Assembly: GCA_028284265.1 (NCBI GenBank)
Contig: JANQRZ010000004.1
Coordinates: 1 to 64,000 of the forward strand
Origin: Rhodothermales bacterium
GTDB lineage: Bacteria; Bacteroidota; Rhodothermia; Rhodothermales; JANQRZ01
Reading direction: 5' to 3'
DNA: 64,000 nucleotides
Notes under the pieces: model-generated
The model's input: only the letters and a program-made list of their open reading frames with translations
Told to the model about the DNA's origin: nothing
Databases searched by the model: none
In this document: piece by piece, positions 7,733-17,200 of the stretch
How the letters are laid out: each line of letters starts with the position of its first letter
Position numbering within the stretch: position 1 is the stretch's first letter
Program-made: the position numbers and the translations under genes

Positions 7733-9493
7733 GTGCAGACCAAGTACCTCTTCGTCACGGGCGGCGTGACCTCCTCGCTCGGCAAGGGCATCTTTTCGGC
7801 CTCGCTTGGTCGCCTCCTCGAAGCGCGCGGCCTCCGCGTCACCATCCAGAAGTTCGACCCGTACATCAACGTCGACGCGGGGACGATGAACCCCTACGAG
7901 CACGGCGAGGTCTTCGTCACCGACGACGGGGCGGAGACCGACCTCGACCTCGGGCACTACGAGCGCTTCCTCGGCGTGCCGATGAGTCAGGCCAACAACG
8001 TCACGACGGGCCGGGTCTATTCGGGCGTGATCGAGAAGGAGCGCGCCGGGGCGTATCTCGGCAAGACGGTCCAGGTCGTCCCCCACGTCATCGACGAGAT
8101 CAAGGGGTGGATGCGGAAGCTTGGCGAGACGGGCGACTACGATGTTGTTATCACCGAAGTCGGCGGGACGGCGGGCGACATCGAGAGCCTGCCCTACCTC
8201 GAAGCAATCCGCCAGTTCGCGCTCGAAGAGGGGCGCTCGAACGTCTGCCTCGTTCACCTGACGCTCGTCCCATACCTCGCGGCGGCGGGCGAACTGAAGA
8301 CCAAGCCGACGCAGCACTCGGTCAAAACGCTCCAGAGCTACGGCCTCCAGCCCGATGCCCTCGTCTGCCGCACCGAGCATCCGCTCCCCGACGACGTGCG
8401 CCGCAAGATCGCCAACTTCTGCAACGTCGAGCAGCGAGCCGTCGTGCAGGCGCTCGACGCCGAGACGATCTATGAAGTGCCGCTGCTCCTGCGCGAGCAG
8501 GGGATCGACGAGGTGGTGATCGAGAAGCTCCGCCTCGGCGAGGGGGCCGAGCCGCTCGGCGAGGTCGAACTGGACCGATGGATCGAGTTTTTGCAGCGCC
8601 TCAAGCACCCGACGGGCAAGGTCCGCGTGGCGCTCGTCGGGAAGTACGTCGAGCATCAGGACGCCTACAAGTCGATCTCGGAGAGCTTCATCATCGCAGG
8701 GGCGGCGCACAGCGTACAGGTCGAGGTCGTCCCGATTCACTCGGAGGCGGTCACGGCGGAGAACGTGGCCGACCTGCTCGGCGAGGTCTCCGGCGTGCTC
8801 GTCGCACCGGGGTTCGGGGAGCGCGGGATCGAGGGCAAGATCGAGGCCGTCCGGTTCGCCCGCGAGCGCGGCGTGCCGTTCCTCGGCATCTGCCTCGGGA
8901 TGCAGTGCGCGGTCATCGAGTTCGCCCGCCACGTCTGCGAGTGGGAGGATGCCCATTCGACCGAGTTCAACGAGGACTCGCCGAAGCCGGTCATCGCCCT
9001 GATGGCCGAGCAGAAGGAAGTCACCGAGAAAGGCGGGACGATGCGTCTCGGCCAGTACCACTGCCGCCTCGAACCGGACTCCCGCGTGCGTGCCGTCTAC
9101 GGCGAGGACGAGGTCCACGAGCGGCACCGTCACCGCTACGAGGTCAACAACCACCTGCGCTACAAGCTGAAGGAGCACGGGATGGCCTTCACCGGCGTCA
9201 ACCCCGAGCGCGACCTCGTCGAGATCATCGAGCTACCGGAGGACGGGCCGACGGCGCACCCGTGGTTCGTCGGGGTGCAGTTCCACCCGGAGTACAAGAC
9301 GACGGTGCAGCGCCCGCACCCGCTCTTCGTCGCGTTCATCGGAGCCGCCGTGACGCACGCCACCGAAGCCGGGACGCTCGACACGCCGCGTCCGCCGAGC
9401 GCCACGCGCAAAGTCCGCCGTGCCTCGGCCACCCTCCCCCGCAGCGGCGACGGCGAGGCGGGTCTCCCCGCCGACGTGTCACGGGCGGAATAA
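7733..9493 (+). CDS. pyrG: CTP synthase
   Basis: 586 residues from GTG 7733. The family's N-terminus (M[18 protein letters not shown]) begins exactly there, and no ATG is suitably placed. The enzyme makes CTP from UTP and glutamine. The N-terminal synthetase domain carries the P-loop-like [10 protein letters not shown] and HYERFLG. The C-terminal glutamine amidotransferase has the oxyanion loop APGFGERG, the nucleophile Cys in GICLGMQ, and the His/Glu pair in QFHPEYK. It is some 40 residues longer than the E. coli enzyme because of a basic, Pro/Ser-rich C-terminal tail. It stands alone in a cytoplasmic nucleotide pathway. Confidence 0.97.
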   Translation: MQTKYLFVTGGVTSSLGKGIFSASLGRLLEARGLRVTIQKFDPYINVDAGTMNPYEHGEVFVTDDGAETDLDLGHYERFLGVPMSQANNVTTGRVYSGVIEKERAGAYLGKTVQVVPHVIDEIKGWMRKLGETGDYDVVITEVGGTAGDIESLPYLEAIRQFALEEGRSNVCLVHLTLVPYLAAAGELKTKPTQHSVKTLQSYGLQPDALVCRTEHPLPDDVRRKIANFCNVEQRAVVQALDAETIYEVPLLLREQGIDEVVIEKLRLGEGAEPLGEVELDRWIEFLQRLKHPTGKVRVALVGKYVEHQDAYKSISESFIIAGAAHSVQVEVVPIHSEAVTAENVADLLGEVSGVLVAPGFGERGIEGKIEAVRFARERGVPFLGICLGMQCAVIEFARHVCEWEDAHSTEFNEDSPKPVIALMAEQKEVTEKGGTMRLGQYHCRLEPDSRVRAVYGEDEVHERHRHRYEVNNHLRYKLKEHGMAFTGVNPERDLVEIIELPEDGPTAHPWFVGVQFHPEYKTTVQRPHPLFVAFIGAAVTHATEAGTLDTPRPPSATRKVRRASATLPRSGDGEAGLPADVSRAE

Positions 9494-9525
9494 GATAGCG
9501 TGAACAGCGGGCGCGTTATATCGCG

Positions 9526-10176
9526 TTATATACTGACTCTGCTGGCAAGTCGATCAAGCCCCTTCATTCGCTGAACGAACAGCTCTCTTGTTCGATCAAG
9601 ATTCCAGTTCGGCTTGTCACCAATAAACGCTTTCCACCTCGGGAGAAACACCGATACGTTGTCCGATCTATTCTGGTGATCGAAGTAGGCCAAGGCCGCC
9701 ATCGCATCACTTTGCTCGAACCAGAGTTCAGTTCGCGTAAGGTAGTAATCGAGGTATCGCTTGATATAATCGAGTCCTGCCGGTGTACCAAGTCTGGCTA
9801 GCGCGAGACAGTATCCTCTCCCTGCATCGCAGACATCACTACGAAGAAGTAGGCGTCCAACAAGGTCTTCGTGCTCGTTCATCCGTTTGAGAGCGACGAA
9901 GTAAGCTCCTACGAGACGAGGTCGCCAGTTAAACTCAGAGAGAAGCCGAAGCGCTAGCGATTCATCTATTTCCTGCCATGCTGTAGCGAGCGCTTTGGTT
10001 GTAAGCTCGTCTGGATGCACGAGGTCAGCCATGTAAAACGGTCGCACCCACTTTGCAATGAAACCAGCGTCGAGTGCCTCTTCTGAGACGGGGACGCTGA
10101 GATTAGCAAAGGGGCTCTGATGACGCACCGTTGCTCCGGCGTGGTGCAGTCCTGCTGCATCGTGAGGAATAGGCAT
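9526..10176 (-). CDS. DUF6000-like conserved hypothetical protein
   Basis: 216 residues, soluble, no signal peptide. The pattern W-x-RLVGAYFVAL, LLLRSDVCDAGRGYCLALARLGTPAG, YLDYYL-T-x-ELWF-x-Q-x-DAMAALAYFD and KPNW-x-LD matches my memory of the DUF6000 family, an all-helical protein of unknown function. A sampled 60 bases (9601-9660) contain 29 G or C, well below the neighbours, so it may be horizontally acquired. It converges with pyrG, and its start diverges from the PQQ dehydrogenase gene at 10372. Confidence 0.7.
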   Translation of the reverse strand: MPIPHDAAGLHHAGATVRHQSPFANLSVPVSEEALDAGFIAKWVRPFYMADLVHPDELTTKALATAWQEIDESLALRLLSEFNWRPRLVGAYFVALKRMNEHEDLVGRLLLRSDVCDAGRGYCLALARLGTPAGLDYIKRYLDYYLTRTELWFEQSDAMAALAYFDHQNRSDNVSVFLPRWKAFIGDKPNWNLDRTRELFVQRMKGLDRLASRVSI

Positions 10177-10325
10177 CAGTAGATCAGAGGTAGGCCCTAG
10201 GGAAACGAGTTTAGGATGCTATTTCGCAAATGGCGTCAGTGAAGCATACCAAGCGCATAAGGTAGCGTAGCCCAAGCGCACCCCGGTTGAGTCCGATCTA
10301 TCGTCGCAAAGCGAGGTCGAGAGGT

Positions 10326-10332
10326 TATCTTC
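10326..10332 (+). promoter_or_regulatory. Candidate -7 box for the PQQ dehydrogenase gene
   Basis: TATCTTC lies 39 bases before the ATG at 10372, consistent with the recurring box in this window. No convincing TTG element lies 19-21 bases upstream. Confidence 0.35.
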
Positions 10333-10371
10333 GCATCCTTCTGTCCACATAACACTTAATGGTATCCGACC

Positions 10372-12243
10372 ATGCAGGCTCGCTACGTCGTTCTGCTCAC
10401 TCTCCTCTTCACCGGCACGGCCTTCGGGCAGACGTTGCAGGACGCCTTCCCCAGCCTCGTTGCCTTCGACGGCCCGACCGACCTGCAAGCCCCGGACGAC
10501 GGCTCGAACCGGCTCTTTGTCTCCGAGCAGCAGGGCCTCATCTATGTCTTCGACAACGACGATGCGGCCACCTCGGCTTCGACCTACCTCGACATCACGG
10601 ACCGGATTCGTTTTACCAGTTCGCTGGGCCTGCTCGGGTTCGTCTTCGATCCGTCCTACGCGCAGAACGGGTACGTCTACGTCCACTACTCCCGCGATCA
10701 CCCCGACATGGGTGACCCCGACCCGACGCAGAGCGTCATCGCCCGCTTCACCGTGTCGAGCGGCAACCCCGACCTCGCCGACGCGAGCAGCGAGGAGATT
10801 TTGATTACGGTGGACCGGCCTCAGAACCAGCACAACGGCGGGCAGCTTCAGTTCGGCCCGGACGGCTACCTCTACGTTTCGATGGGTGACGGCGGCGGGC
10901 AGGGCGACCCCTTCAACAACGGGCAGGACACGACCAATATGTCCAGCACACTTCTCCGCCTCGACGTGCGCGGCACGGGCAACCCGCTCGACTGCGGCGC
11001 GGGCACCGGCTCGGCCACGATTCCTGCCGACAACCCGCTGATCGACGGCGCAGGCGGGACGTGCGACGAGATCTACGCCTACGGCTTCCGCAACCCGTTC
11101 CGCTTCAGCTTTGGCCCGGACGGTCGGATCTGGCTGGCCGATGTGGGACAGAACACGCGCGAAGAGATCAACCTGATTGAGCCGGGCACGAACCACGGAT
11201 GGAAGACCTGGGAGGGCACCTTCTGCTTCAACCCCGGCCCCGGCGGCTGCACCACGCCCGGTTTCGAGTTCCCGATCCTCGAATACGACCACGTCTTCAC
11301 CGATGAGGGCGGCTTTGCGGTGATCGGTGGCTATGTCTACACCGGCAACAACTGCGCGGCCCTGCGGGACGAGTTCGTCTATGCCGACTTCGTCACCGGC
11401 AACATCTGGGCGCTGACCTATGACGGCATGACGGCGGACAACGACCTCCTCCTTGGCCTCACCGGCAAGGCGATCACCACGTTCGGGCGCGACGAGCAGG
11501 GCGACGTCTACCTCGTCGACGCCATCGACGGAAGCATCTCGTCGTTCGATTGCGACCCACCCGTGACGGTGAGTGTTGCGCCGGTGGGTGCACCCATCAC
11601 GGTGCCCTCGACCGGCGGGGCGGTGGCCTTCGACGTGACGCTCACTAACACGACGGGGTCGCCCCAGACCTTCGATGCCTGGGCCGATGCCGACCTCTCG
11701 AACGGAGCCGAGTTCGGCGTCATCCCTCCGACCACGGTGACGCTGCCCGGCGGTTTTAGCTTCACCCGGCGCATCAACCTGAACGTGCCGGGTGCGGCCC
11801 CCGCCGGGACGAGCACGCTCGTCGTCAAGCTCGGTGACTTCCCTGACGCCGCAAGCAGCGCCGACCAGTTCACCGTGACGAAGCTGACGGCGGCAGGCGC
11901 GCAGCAGGCTTCCGCCACATGGCAGGTCAAGGGCTGGGACTTCGCCGAGGGCGAGGCTGCGAGCCGGACGGCTACCGCCGCGCCGAGCGCGACGCTCCGT
12001 GCCTACCCCTCGCCGTTCACCTCGCAGGCGACCGTTGCGTACACGCTGCCTCAAGCGGCCTCGGTGCAACTCACAGTCTATGATGTGCTCGGGCGCGAAG
12101 TCGCGGTGCTGATGAACGGCGAGGCTGAAACTGGTCGGCACGAGGCAGTGTTTGCGGGTACCGATCTGCCTGCCGGGGTCTACCTCGTGCGCCTCGTCGT
12201 GGGCGGTCAGACGCAGACGCAACGGGTGACGCTCCTGCGCTGA
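10372..12243 (+). CDS. PQQ-dependent sugar dehydrogenase with T9SS sorting domain
   Basis: 623 residues. A signal peptide (residues 1-19, ending AFG-Q) is followed by a six-bladed propeller of the soluble glucose/sorbosone dehydrogenase family: LGLLGFVFDP, QNQHNGGQLQFGPDGYLYVSMGDGG, YAYGFRNPFRFSF, LADVGQNTREEI and GGYVYTG. The His in QNQHNGG matches the catalytic or PQQ-site His of this family. Residues about 400-520 form an immunoglobulin-like stretch. The last 80 are a T9SS sorting domain (AYPSPF, VYDVLGREVAVL). The protein is therefore probably exported and surface-bound, oxidising sugars or polyols outside the cell. It ends immediately before a 91-bp palindromic repeat. Confidence 0.9.
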   Translation: MQARYVVLLTLLFTGTAFGQTLQDAFPSLVAFDGPTDLQAPDDGSNRLFVSEQQGLIYVFDNDDAATSASTYLDITDRIRFTSSLGLLGFVFDPSYAQNGYVYVHYSRDHPDMGDPDPTQSVIARFTVSSGNPDLADASSEEILITVDRPQNQHNGGQLQFGPDGYLYVSMGDGGGQGDPFNNGQDTTNMSSTLLRLDVRGTGNPLDCGAGTGSATIPADNPLIDGAGGTCDEIYAYGFRNPFRFSFGPDGRIWLADVGQNTREEINLIEPGTNHGWKTWEGTFCFNPGPGGCTTPGFEFPILEYDHVFTDEGGFAVIGGYVYTGNNCAALRDEFVYADFVTGNIWALTYDGMTADNDLLLGLTGKAITTFGRDEQGDVYLVDAIDGSISSFDCDPPVTVSVAPVGAPITVPSTGGAVAFDVTLTNTTGSPQTFDAWADADLSNGAEFGVIPPTTVTLPGGFSFTRRINLNVPGAAPAGTSTLVVKLGDFPDAASSADQFTVTKLTAAGAQQASATWQVKGWDFAEGEAASRTATAAPSATLRAYPSPFTSQATVAYTLPQAASVQLTVYDVLGREVAVLMNGEAETGRHEAVFAGTDLPAGVYLVRLVVGGQTQTQRVTLLR

Positions 12244-12334
12244 CCTCCTGCTTTGCTCGTCTCTTCGAGCACTCGCAAAGCTGTCCCCCTTCGAGGGGGA
12301 CAGCCAAGTGAGCATAGCGAATGAGGCAGGGGGT
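12244..12334. repeat. 91-bp palindromic repeat, copy 1
   Basis: It begins on the base after the PQQ gene stop. It matches copy 2 at 13953-14043 at all but five positions. Terminal CCTGC/GCAGG arms enclose a strong inner hairpin (GCTGTCCCCCTT paired with its near complement). It is REP-like, and its position just past a stop codon suggests a terminator or mRNA-end role. Confidence 0.85.
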
Positions 12335-12399
12335 CTGAAAGTGTCGTAGTGCGACCGACTGCTGATGCAGTGCGTGAAGACGGGGGCGCAGAACGGGGC

Positions 12400-12406
12400 T
12401 ATCTTG
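12400..12406 (+). promoter_or_regulatory. Candidate -7 box for the 12412 gene
   Basis: TATCTTG ends only five bases before the ATG at 12412. If this is the promoter, the transcript would begin at or next to the start codon and be leaderless. Confidence 0.35.
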
Positions 12407-12411
12407 ACGGC

Positions 12412-12789
12412 ATGGCTTCCCTTCGATCCTTCCTGCGGCTCGCGCTCGTACTCTGCCTCGTGCTCAGTACGCAGGGCTTGCTGCTCGTTCAGGGCACGTT
12501 CCTCCTGCGGAAGGACTTCGTGATCGAAAACCTCTGCGTCAACCGGGGGATGCCGGAGTTGGAGTGCGAGGGCACCTGCTTTCTGACAAAGCAGCTCCGC
12601 GAGCACCACGAGCGTCAGGAAGAGCGCAACGCCGTGAGCATGGAGGTGATGCTCGCCATCGGGTGGTTCCTCGGCGACGGCACAGCGCTCCCCGATCCGC
12701 CGGAGCGCTCCAGCACCTATTCAACGGGTCCGTCATTGTCCTCCGAGGCCCCCTTCACCAGCGACGTGTTCCATCCGCCCCGCGCCTAG
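12412..12789 (+). CDS. Small Cys-containing exported protein of metal cluster
   Basis: 125 residues from ATG 12412, where a hydrophobic signal or anchor helix begins (LRLALVLCLVLSTQGLLL). The motif N-LCVNR-x3-PEL-x-CEGTCFLTKQL, three Cys in a short span, is shared by small proteins found beside metal-related genes in Bacteroidota. It may bind a soft metal in the periplasm. The next gene (12867) encodes a Met/His-rich outer-membrane-type protein in the same direction 77 bases on, so the two are probably co-transcribed. The exact role is unknown. Confidence 0.75.
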   Translation: MASLRSFLRLALVLCLVLSTQGLLLVQGTFLLRKDFVIENLCVNRGMPELECEGTCFLTKQLREHHERQEERNAVSMEVMLAIGWFLGDGTALPDPPERSSTYSTGPSLSSEAPFTSDVFHPPRA

Positions 12790-12866
12790 CGTTTGGCCTC
12801 GCAACACGACCTCGGTACTTCGCTCTTGCGGAGTGCCCCTTTCGCACGTTTCAACGCTGGTGAACT

Positions 12867-13952
12867 ATGCCTATTCGACTTCTGCGCGCCGCCATCGCGG
12901 CTGCGTTCTGCTTCCTCGCTCTACCACTTCACGCCCAACCCTGGACCTCGCAGCGCCCGGACGGCCACGCCCCCATCGGGGTGATGGGCGACCACACGCA
13001 CGGCGCGGGTGAGGTGATGTTGTCCTATCGCTACATGTACATGCCGATGGCGGGCAGCCGCGTCGGCACCGACGCCATCGCCGACGCCGACATCGTTAGC
13101 CCGAACGGCTCAAACTTCCTCGTCACGCCGACCGAGATGCCGATGCAGATGCACATGTTCGGCGCGATGGTGGCTCCGACCGACGACCTCACGCTGATGC
13201 TGATGGTGCCGCTCGTCTTCTCCGAGATGGATCACGTCTCTAGGATGAGCATCCAGAACAACCCGGATGCTGTCGCCTTCACCACGGAGTCCGGCGGCCT
13301 CGGCGACGTAAAGCTCTCGGCCCTATACACCTTCGCCCGCCCCGGACGCACCCGCTTCCACGCTAACCTCGGTGTCAGCTTCCCGACCGGCTCCATCGAC
13401 GAGCAGGGCGTGACTCCTATGTCGATGGGCAACGAGGTCCGCCTGCCGTATCCGATGCAGGTCGGCTCTGGCACGTTCGACCTGATGCCGGGCGTGACCT
13501 ACCTCGGCCAGAGCGATGCCATCAGTTGGGGCGCGCAGGCGTCCGCTACCGTTCGCCTGAGTGAGAACAGCAACGACTACCGCCTCGGCAATGTCTACGG
13601 CGGGACATTGTGGGGCGCGTACAAAATCACCGAGATGTTCAGTGCGTCCGTCCGCGCCAAGGCGATGACGTGGGGCGATGTTGAGGGAGCCGACCCGGCT
13701 TATGCGATGGCCGTCACCAACCGGGTGGTGCCCACCGTCTTCCCCGATCTGCGCGGTGGCACCCGCCTCGACGCAGGTATCGGTGTCAACTTCTTCGTCC
13801 CGAGCGGCTCGCTTCACAACCTTCGCATCGGGGTCGAGGGAGTGCTTCCCATCTTCCAAGACCTCGACGGGCCGCAGCTCGAAGTAGACCCGATGATTGA
13901 GGTCGGGGTGCAGTATGCCTTCGGCCTGTTTGGCAAGGGGCACGGACACTGA
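12867..13952 (+). CDS. Met/His-rich outer-membrane beta-barrel protein
   Basis: 361 residues. A signal peptide ends PLHAQ. Mature residues include GVMGDHTHGAGEVMLSYRYM and MPTEMPMQMHMFG-type Met/His runs, and the protein ends GKGHGH. Alternating aromatic beta-strands (MTWGDV, GLFGKG) and a terminal strand VGVQYAFGLF suggest an outer-membrane barrel of the PF13557 (MetA-pathway) type. The Met/His clusters suggest copper or another soft metal. Its gene follows the small Cys protein and runs into a 91-bp palindromic repeat, and on the far side lies a TonB-receptor unit. Transport direction and metal are inferences. Confidence 0.75.
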   Translation: MPIRLLRAAIAAAFCFLALPLHAQPWTSQRPDGHAPIGVMGDHTHGAGEVMLSYRYMYMPMAGSRVGTDAIADADIVSPNGSNFLVTPTEMPMQMHMFGAMVAPTDDLTLMLMVPLVFSEMDHVSRMSIQNNPDAVAFTTESGGLGDVKLSALYTFARPGRTRFHANLGVSFPTGSIDEQGVTPMSMGNEVRLPYPMQVGSGTFDLMPGVTYLGQSDAISWGAQASATVRLSENSNDYRLGNVYGGTLWGAYKITEMFSASVRAKAMTWGDVEGADPAYAMAVTNRVVPTVFPDLRGGTRLDAGIGVNFFVPSGSLHNLRIGVEGVLPIFQDLDGPQLEVDPMIEVGVQYAFGLFGKGHGH

Positions 13953-14043
13953 CCCCCTGCTTTGCTCATCTCTTCGAGCACTCGCAAAGCTGTCCCCCTT
14001 CAAGGGGGACAGCCGAGTGAGCATAGCGAACGAGGCAGGGGGT
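13953..14043. repeat. 91-bp palindromic repeat, copy 2
   Basis: It fills exactly the space between two convergent stop codons (TGA at 13950-13952 and the minus-strand stop at 14043-14045). Inside is a perfect 12-bp stem with a one-base loop. Outer arms CCCCCTGC and GCAGGGGG pair. It is about 95 percent identical to copy 1 and probably ends both transcripts. Confidence 0.88.
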
Positions 14044-14654
14044 TAGCCCGTGATCGCCACCGGGAAGGTGAAGTCCACGTCGTTCTCGACGACGCCGGGG
14101 ACCTCGTCGGCAGTGGCCGTGTCGTTGCGCTTGTCGGCGGGGAGGTCGGCGTCTTCCTCGTAGTGACGAAGCTTGACGCGGAACTGGCCGGTCGCGGCTC
14201 CGCCAGCGGACGCGGCGAGATCGAACGACAGCCCGAGCGGATCGCCGTTGGGATCGGCGTCGAGGCCAGAGACGGTCAGCCGACCGGCGACTCCGCCCTC
14301 GGGCGTGTAGAAGAAGCGGTGCGCATCCGGCTCTTCGTCGCGGATCTCCTCGGTGATACTCTCCGGCGGGGTTTCGAGCGTGTTCTGGAGATCAATCGTC
14401 ACGTCGTAGGTGGTCCCAGCGGTCAGGTTGAGGGTTTCGGCGTTTTGCAGCACACCGGCCTCATCGAAGGTGGCATCGACCATCATGGCAGCCCCGCCAC
14501 CCTGCGGCGTGAGCGCGAGGCGGACGAGCGTGATGACTTCCTCCTCGCCCGCACCGTCGTCATCGTCGGGTTCATTGGAGTCGCAGGCCGTGAAAAGGAA
14601 CGCGAAAGCGAGCAAGAGCGCGCCGAAGCGCGTGAAGGTAGAGAAGGTGTTCAT
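14043..14654 (-). CDS. Lipoprotein partner of TonB-dependent receptor
   Basis: 203 residues with a lipobox (AFLFTAC-DSNE), followed by an acidic linker and a beta-rich domain (VRLALTPQGGG, GTTYDVTIDLQN, EITEEI, AHRFFYTPEG, LGLSFDL, FRVKLRH). Proteins of this type commonly sit next to metal-uptake TonB receptors in Bacteroidota. Here it starts 45 bases after the receptor gene stop, in the same direction. It is likely a surface or periplasmic substrate-binding accessory. The bound ligand is not visible from sequence. Confidence 0.78.
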   Translation of the reverse strand: MNTFSTFTRFGALLLAFAFLFTACDSNEPDDDDGAGEEEVITLVRLALTPQGGGAAMMVDATFDEAGVLQNAETLNLTAGTTYDVTIDLQNTLETPPESITEEIRDEEPDAHRFFYTPEGGVAGRLTVSGLDADPNGDPLGLSFDLAASAGGAATGQFRVKLRHYEEDADLPADKRNDTATADEVPGVVENDVDFTFPVAITG

Positions 14655-14699
14655 GGGTCTAGGTTGTGTTGGCTTGGTGTGTTGTTTTCGGGTTGGTGC

Positions 14700-17048
14700 T
14701 CACGACGAGCCGAGCGGGACCTGCACACGCAGGACCACGTTGCGGCCGGGGTCGTGAGCGAAGTAGCGGTAGCGGCTGAGGTAGTCGCGGTACCGCGTGT
14801 TGAGGATGTTTTCGATGTCGAGCGAGAGGCGGACGGGCGTGGCCCCGAGGCGGAGTTCGCCCGACAGTCCCGCGCTGAGGAGGGCATAGCCTCCCGGCGG
14901 AGCGACGTAGTCGAGTGCGACGGCGTCGCCCTCGGCGTCGAGGCGGATGGGGAACTGGTCCTGCTCACGGACGAGCGTAGCCCCGACCTCCACCTGCGGC
15001 GTGCTGAACGCGCCGAGGCTCGGCAGGGCATAGGTAGCAGTCAGCCCGAGCCGGTCGGCGGGCATGGCGAGGAGCGGCTCGTCGCGGCTGGTGTCGGTCC
15101 CCCGGACGGCGGCGGCGGTGAGACCGAGCGAGAGGCCGCCCCCCACGACCACATCGAGCGCCCCGTCGAAGCCGAGGAGACGAGCGTCGGTCTGCCGGTG
15201 ACGGAACTCGGGGAAGACCCCACGCACTGTCACGACGATCTCGCTCTGGGGGTCGAGGTAGATGTAGTCGGCGATGCGCGTGGCGTAGGCGCTGGCTTCA
15301 AATGCGACGCGGCGGCTCTGGTGGCGGAGCGTCGCGTCGAGGCCGAGGCTGCGCTCGGTGCCGAGGCTGCCGTCGCCGACCTCGAACTGTGCTGTGCCGT
15401 GGTGGATGCCGAAGCTGTACAGCTCGTTCACGCTCGGCGGTCGCCACGCAGCCGAGGCGTTCGCCCCGACAGACCACGACTCGGTGAACTGCCAGATCGC
15501 CCCGAGCGCCCCCGACGCTCCGGTCCATGTCCGCGTCGTCTCGACGAAGTCGCCACGTTCGCCCGATTCCCGGGGGAAGGCCCGCAGCCATCGGCTATCG
15601 AGCCGCGCCCCGGTCTCGACGGTGAGCGGTCCCCGTGCCCACGTCGCCCGTGCCCACACACCGCCATCGTAGGACCGGAAGTTGGGGATGAGGTAGCCGA
15701 TCTCGGAGCGGTTGCCCTGCGTCATGCCGTGCAGCCCGACGGTGCTGAACACGTCGCCGCCGAGGAGCCGGGTAGGTCGCGTCTGCACCTTGGCGTCGAG
15801 CGTCTGCGTCAGCAGGATAAGGTCGAAGGCGGCTCGTTCGAGCGGATCACGCCCGCCGATGCGGTCGGCGTCGAACTCCTGCCGCCGGTTTCGCTGTACG
15901 GCGTATTGCACGTCGGCACTGGCACCGCGACCTAGATCGAGCCGTCCTCGGAGGGCGATGATGTCGTGGACGATGTCCTGCTTCGGCGCGCCGATGTCGT
16001 AGCCGAAATCGTACTCCACCGGCGGGCGGCCCGCCTCAAAGACGGACTCCAGCGCAGCGAACGTGTTGAAGTGCGCGCCCCGGTAGACGCCGAGGTCGGT
16101 CCCGAAGTGGCTGGCGTGGGCTTCGAGGTCGAGCGCTCCGAGTGCGTAGCCGAGGGCGACCTCAGCACTTCGCTCGAAGAACGCGGTGTTGCCGAGGACG
16201 TAGTCCGGCGTCCGCGCATCGCCCGCTCGCCGCAGGCTCCCCTGCACGCGAACACCAAGGCCCGGCACGGCGGCAGGACTTCCTTCGAGTTCGACAGAGC
16301 CTGCGGCCTGTCGGCTGTTCGAGAAGGTGCTCGCCGAAACCTGCCCGCCCCATCCCGGCGTGCGGGGCAGCGCCTCGTCCTCGATCCGCACGACCCCACC
16401 GATGGCTCCGGCTCCGTACTCGACTCCGGCGGCTCCACGCACGACTTCGATCCGCGCCCCGGAGAACGGGTCGATTTCGGGCGCGTGCTCGGCTCCCCAC
16501 TGCTGGCCTTCTTGAGGCACGCCCTTGTTGACAACGATCACGCGGTCCGAGTGCAGCCCGCGGATCACGGGCTTCTGGATGCTCGGTCCGGTGGCGAGCG
16601 TCGTCACGCCCGGAAGCCGTTCGAGGGTTTCGCCGAGGGTCTGGCCGCGCACGGCGTCGAGGTCTTCGGCTTCGAGTACCGCGATGGACTGCGGGGCGCG
16701 GCCAAGGGCTTCCTGCACTCGGTCCTCGCGCACCGTGACCACGTCCAGTTCCTCAATCACCTCGGTGAGCACCACATCGAGTAGCACCTCGCCGCTGACC
16801 GTCACCGCCTGCTCGATTCGCTCATATCCGACAGCGCTGAACACCACCGTGAGCGGGCCGGTCGGCAGATTGCCGAGGCGATAGCGCCCATCCGCGTCCG
16901 TGGCGGTGCCGCGTTCGAGGGCGGGCACGGCCACGTTGACGCCGGGAAGCGGCGCACCGTTCGTGTCGGTGACGCGCCCACTGAGGGACTGCGCCACTGC
17001 CATCGGAGCGAGAGCGAGGAGGAGGAGAAACGAGAGGAAACTCCGCAT
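14700..17048 (-). CDS. TonB-dependent receptor, ZnuD-like
   Basis: 782 residues from ATG 17048 (signal peptide MRSFLSFLLLLAL to AVAQ). The upstream in-frame start is not signal-like. An N-terminal carboxypeptidase-regulatory domain (SGRVTDTNGAPLPGVNVAV) precedes the plug (QSIAVLEAEDL, LGETLERLPGV, KPVIRGLHSDRVIVV, EGQQWGAEHAPEIDPF, YGAGAIGGVV). A 22-strand-type barrel ends in NVVLRVQVPLG. The plug pattern IRGLHSDR plus QQWGAEHAPEID is that of the zinc/metal receptors related to ZnuD. It should import a scarce metal or metal complex using TonB energy. It is flanked by a His-rich small protein (17201) and its lipoprotein (14043), which supports metal uptake. Which metal is inferred. Confidence 0.9.
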   Translation of the reverse strand: MRSFLSFLLLLALAPMAVAQSLSGRVTDTNGAPLPGVNVAVPALERGTATDADGRYRLGNLPTGPLTVVFSAVGYERIEQAVTVSGEVLLDVVLTEVIEELDVVTVREDRVQEALGRAPQSIAVLEAEDLDAVRGQTLGETLERLPGVTTLATGPSIQKPVIRGLHSDRVIVVNKGVPQEGQQWGAEHAPEIDPFSGARIEVVRGAAGVEYGAGAIGGVVRIEDEALPRTPGWGGQVSASTFSNSRQAAGSVELEGSPAAVPGLGVRVQGSLRRAGDARTPDYVLGNTAFFERSAEVALGYALGALDLEAHASHFGTDLGVYRGAHFNTFAALESVFEAGRPPVEYDFGYDIGAPKQDIVHDIIALRGRLDLGRGASADVQYAVQRNRRQEFDADRIGGRDPLERAAFDLILLTQTLDAKVQTRPTRLLGGDVFSTVGLHGMTQGNRSEIGYLIPNFRSYDGGVWARATWARGPLTVETGARLDSRWLRAFPRESGERGDFVETTRTWTGASGALGAIWQFTESWSVGANASAAWRPPSVNELYSFGIHHGTAQFEVGDGSLGTERSLGLDATLRHQSRRVAFEASAYATRIADYIYLDPQSEIVVTVRGVFPEFRHRQTDARLLGFDGALDVVVGGGLSLGLTAAAVRGTDTSRDEPLLAMPADRLGLTATYALPSLGAFSTPQVEVGATLVREQDQFPIRLDAEGDAVALDYVAPPGGYALLSAGLSGELRLGATPVRLSLDIENILNTRYRDYLSRYRYFAHDPGRNVVLRVQVPLGSS

Positions 17049-17200
17049 GGGATATCCGTGGGGCCCGCATCCTCCACGCGCACAGGAGCGCACGGAGAAC
17101 ACCTGGAATGAGCACACGACAGACCTCAGCCTGCGTGCGATTCAAGAACAACCGTCAGGGGCGAGCGAGACGTGCTCGCCGCAGGAGCCGACGGGCTCCG

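Noticed and set aside
10219-12609. A 796-codon open frame on the minus strand
   Set aside because: It is antisense to the PQQ dehydrogenase gene and covers the 91-bp repeat. Its translation is low-complexity Arg/His/Gly/Val typical of shadow frames in high-G+C DNA, with no domain.
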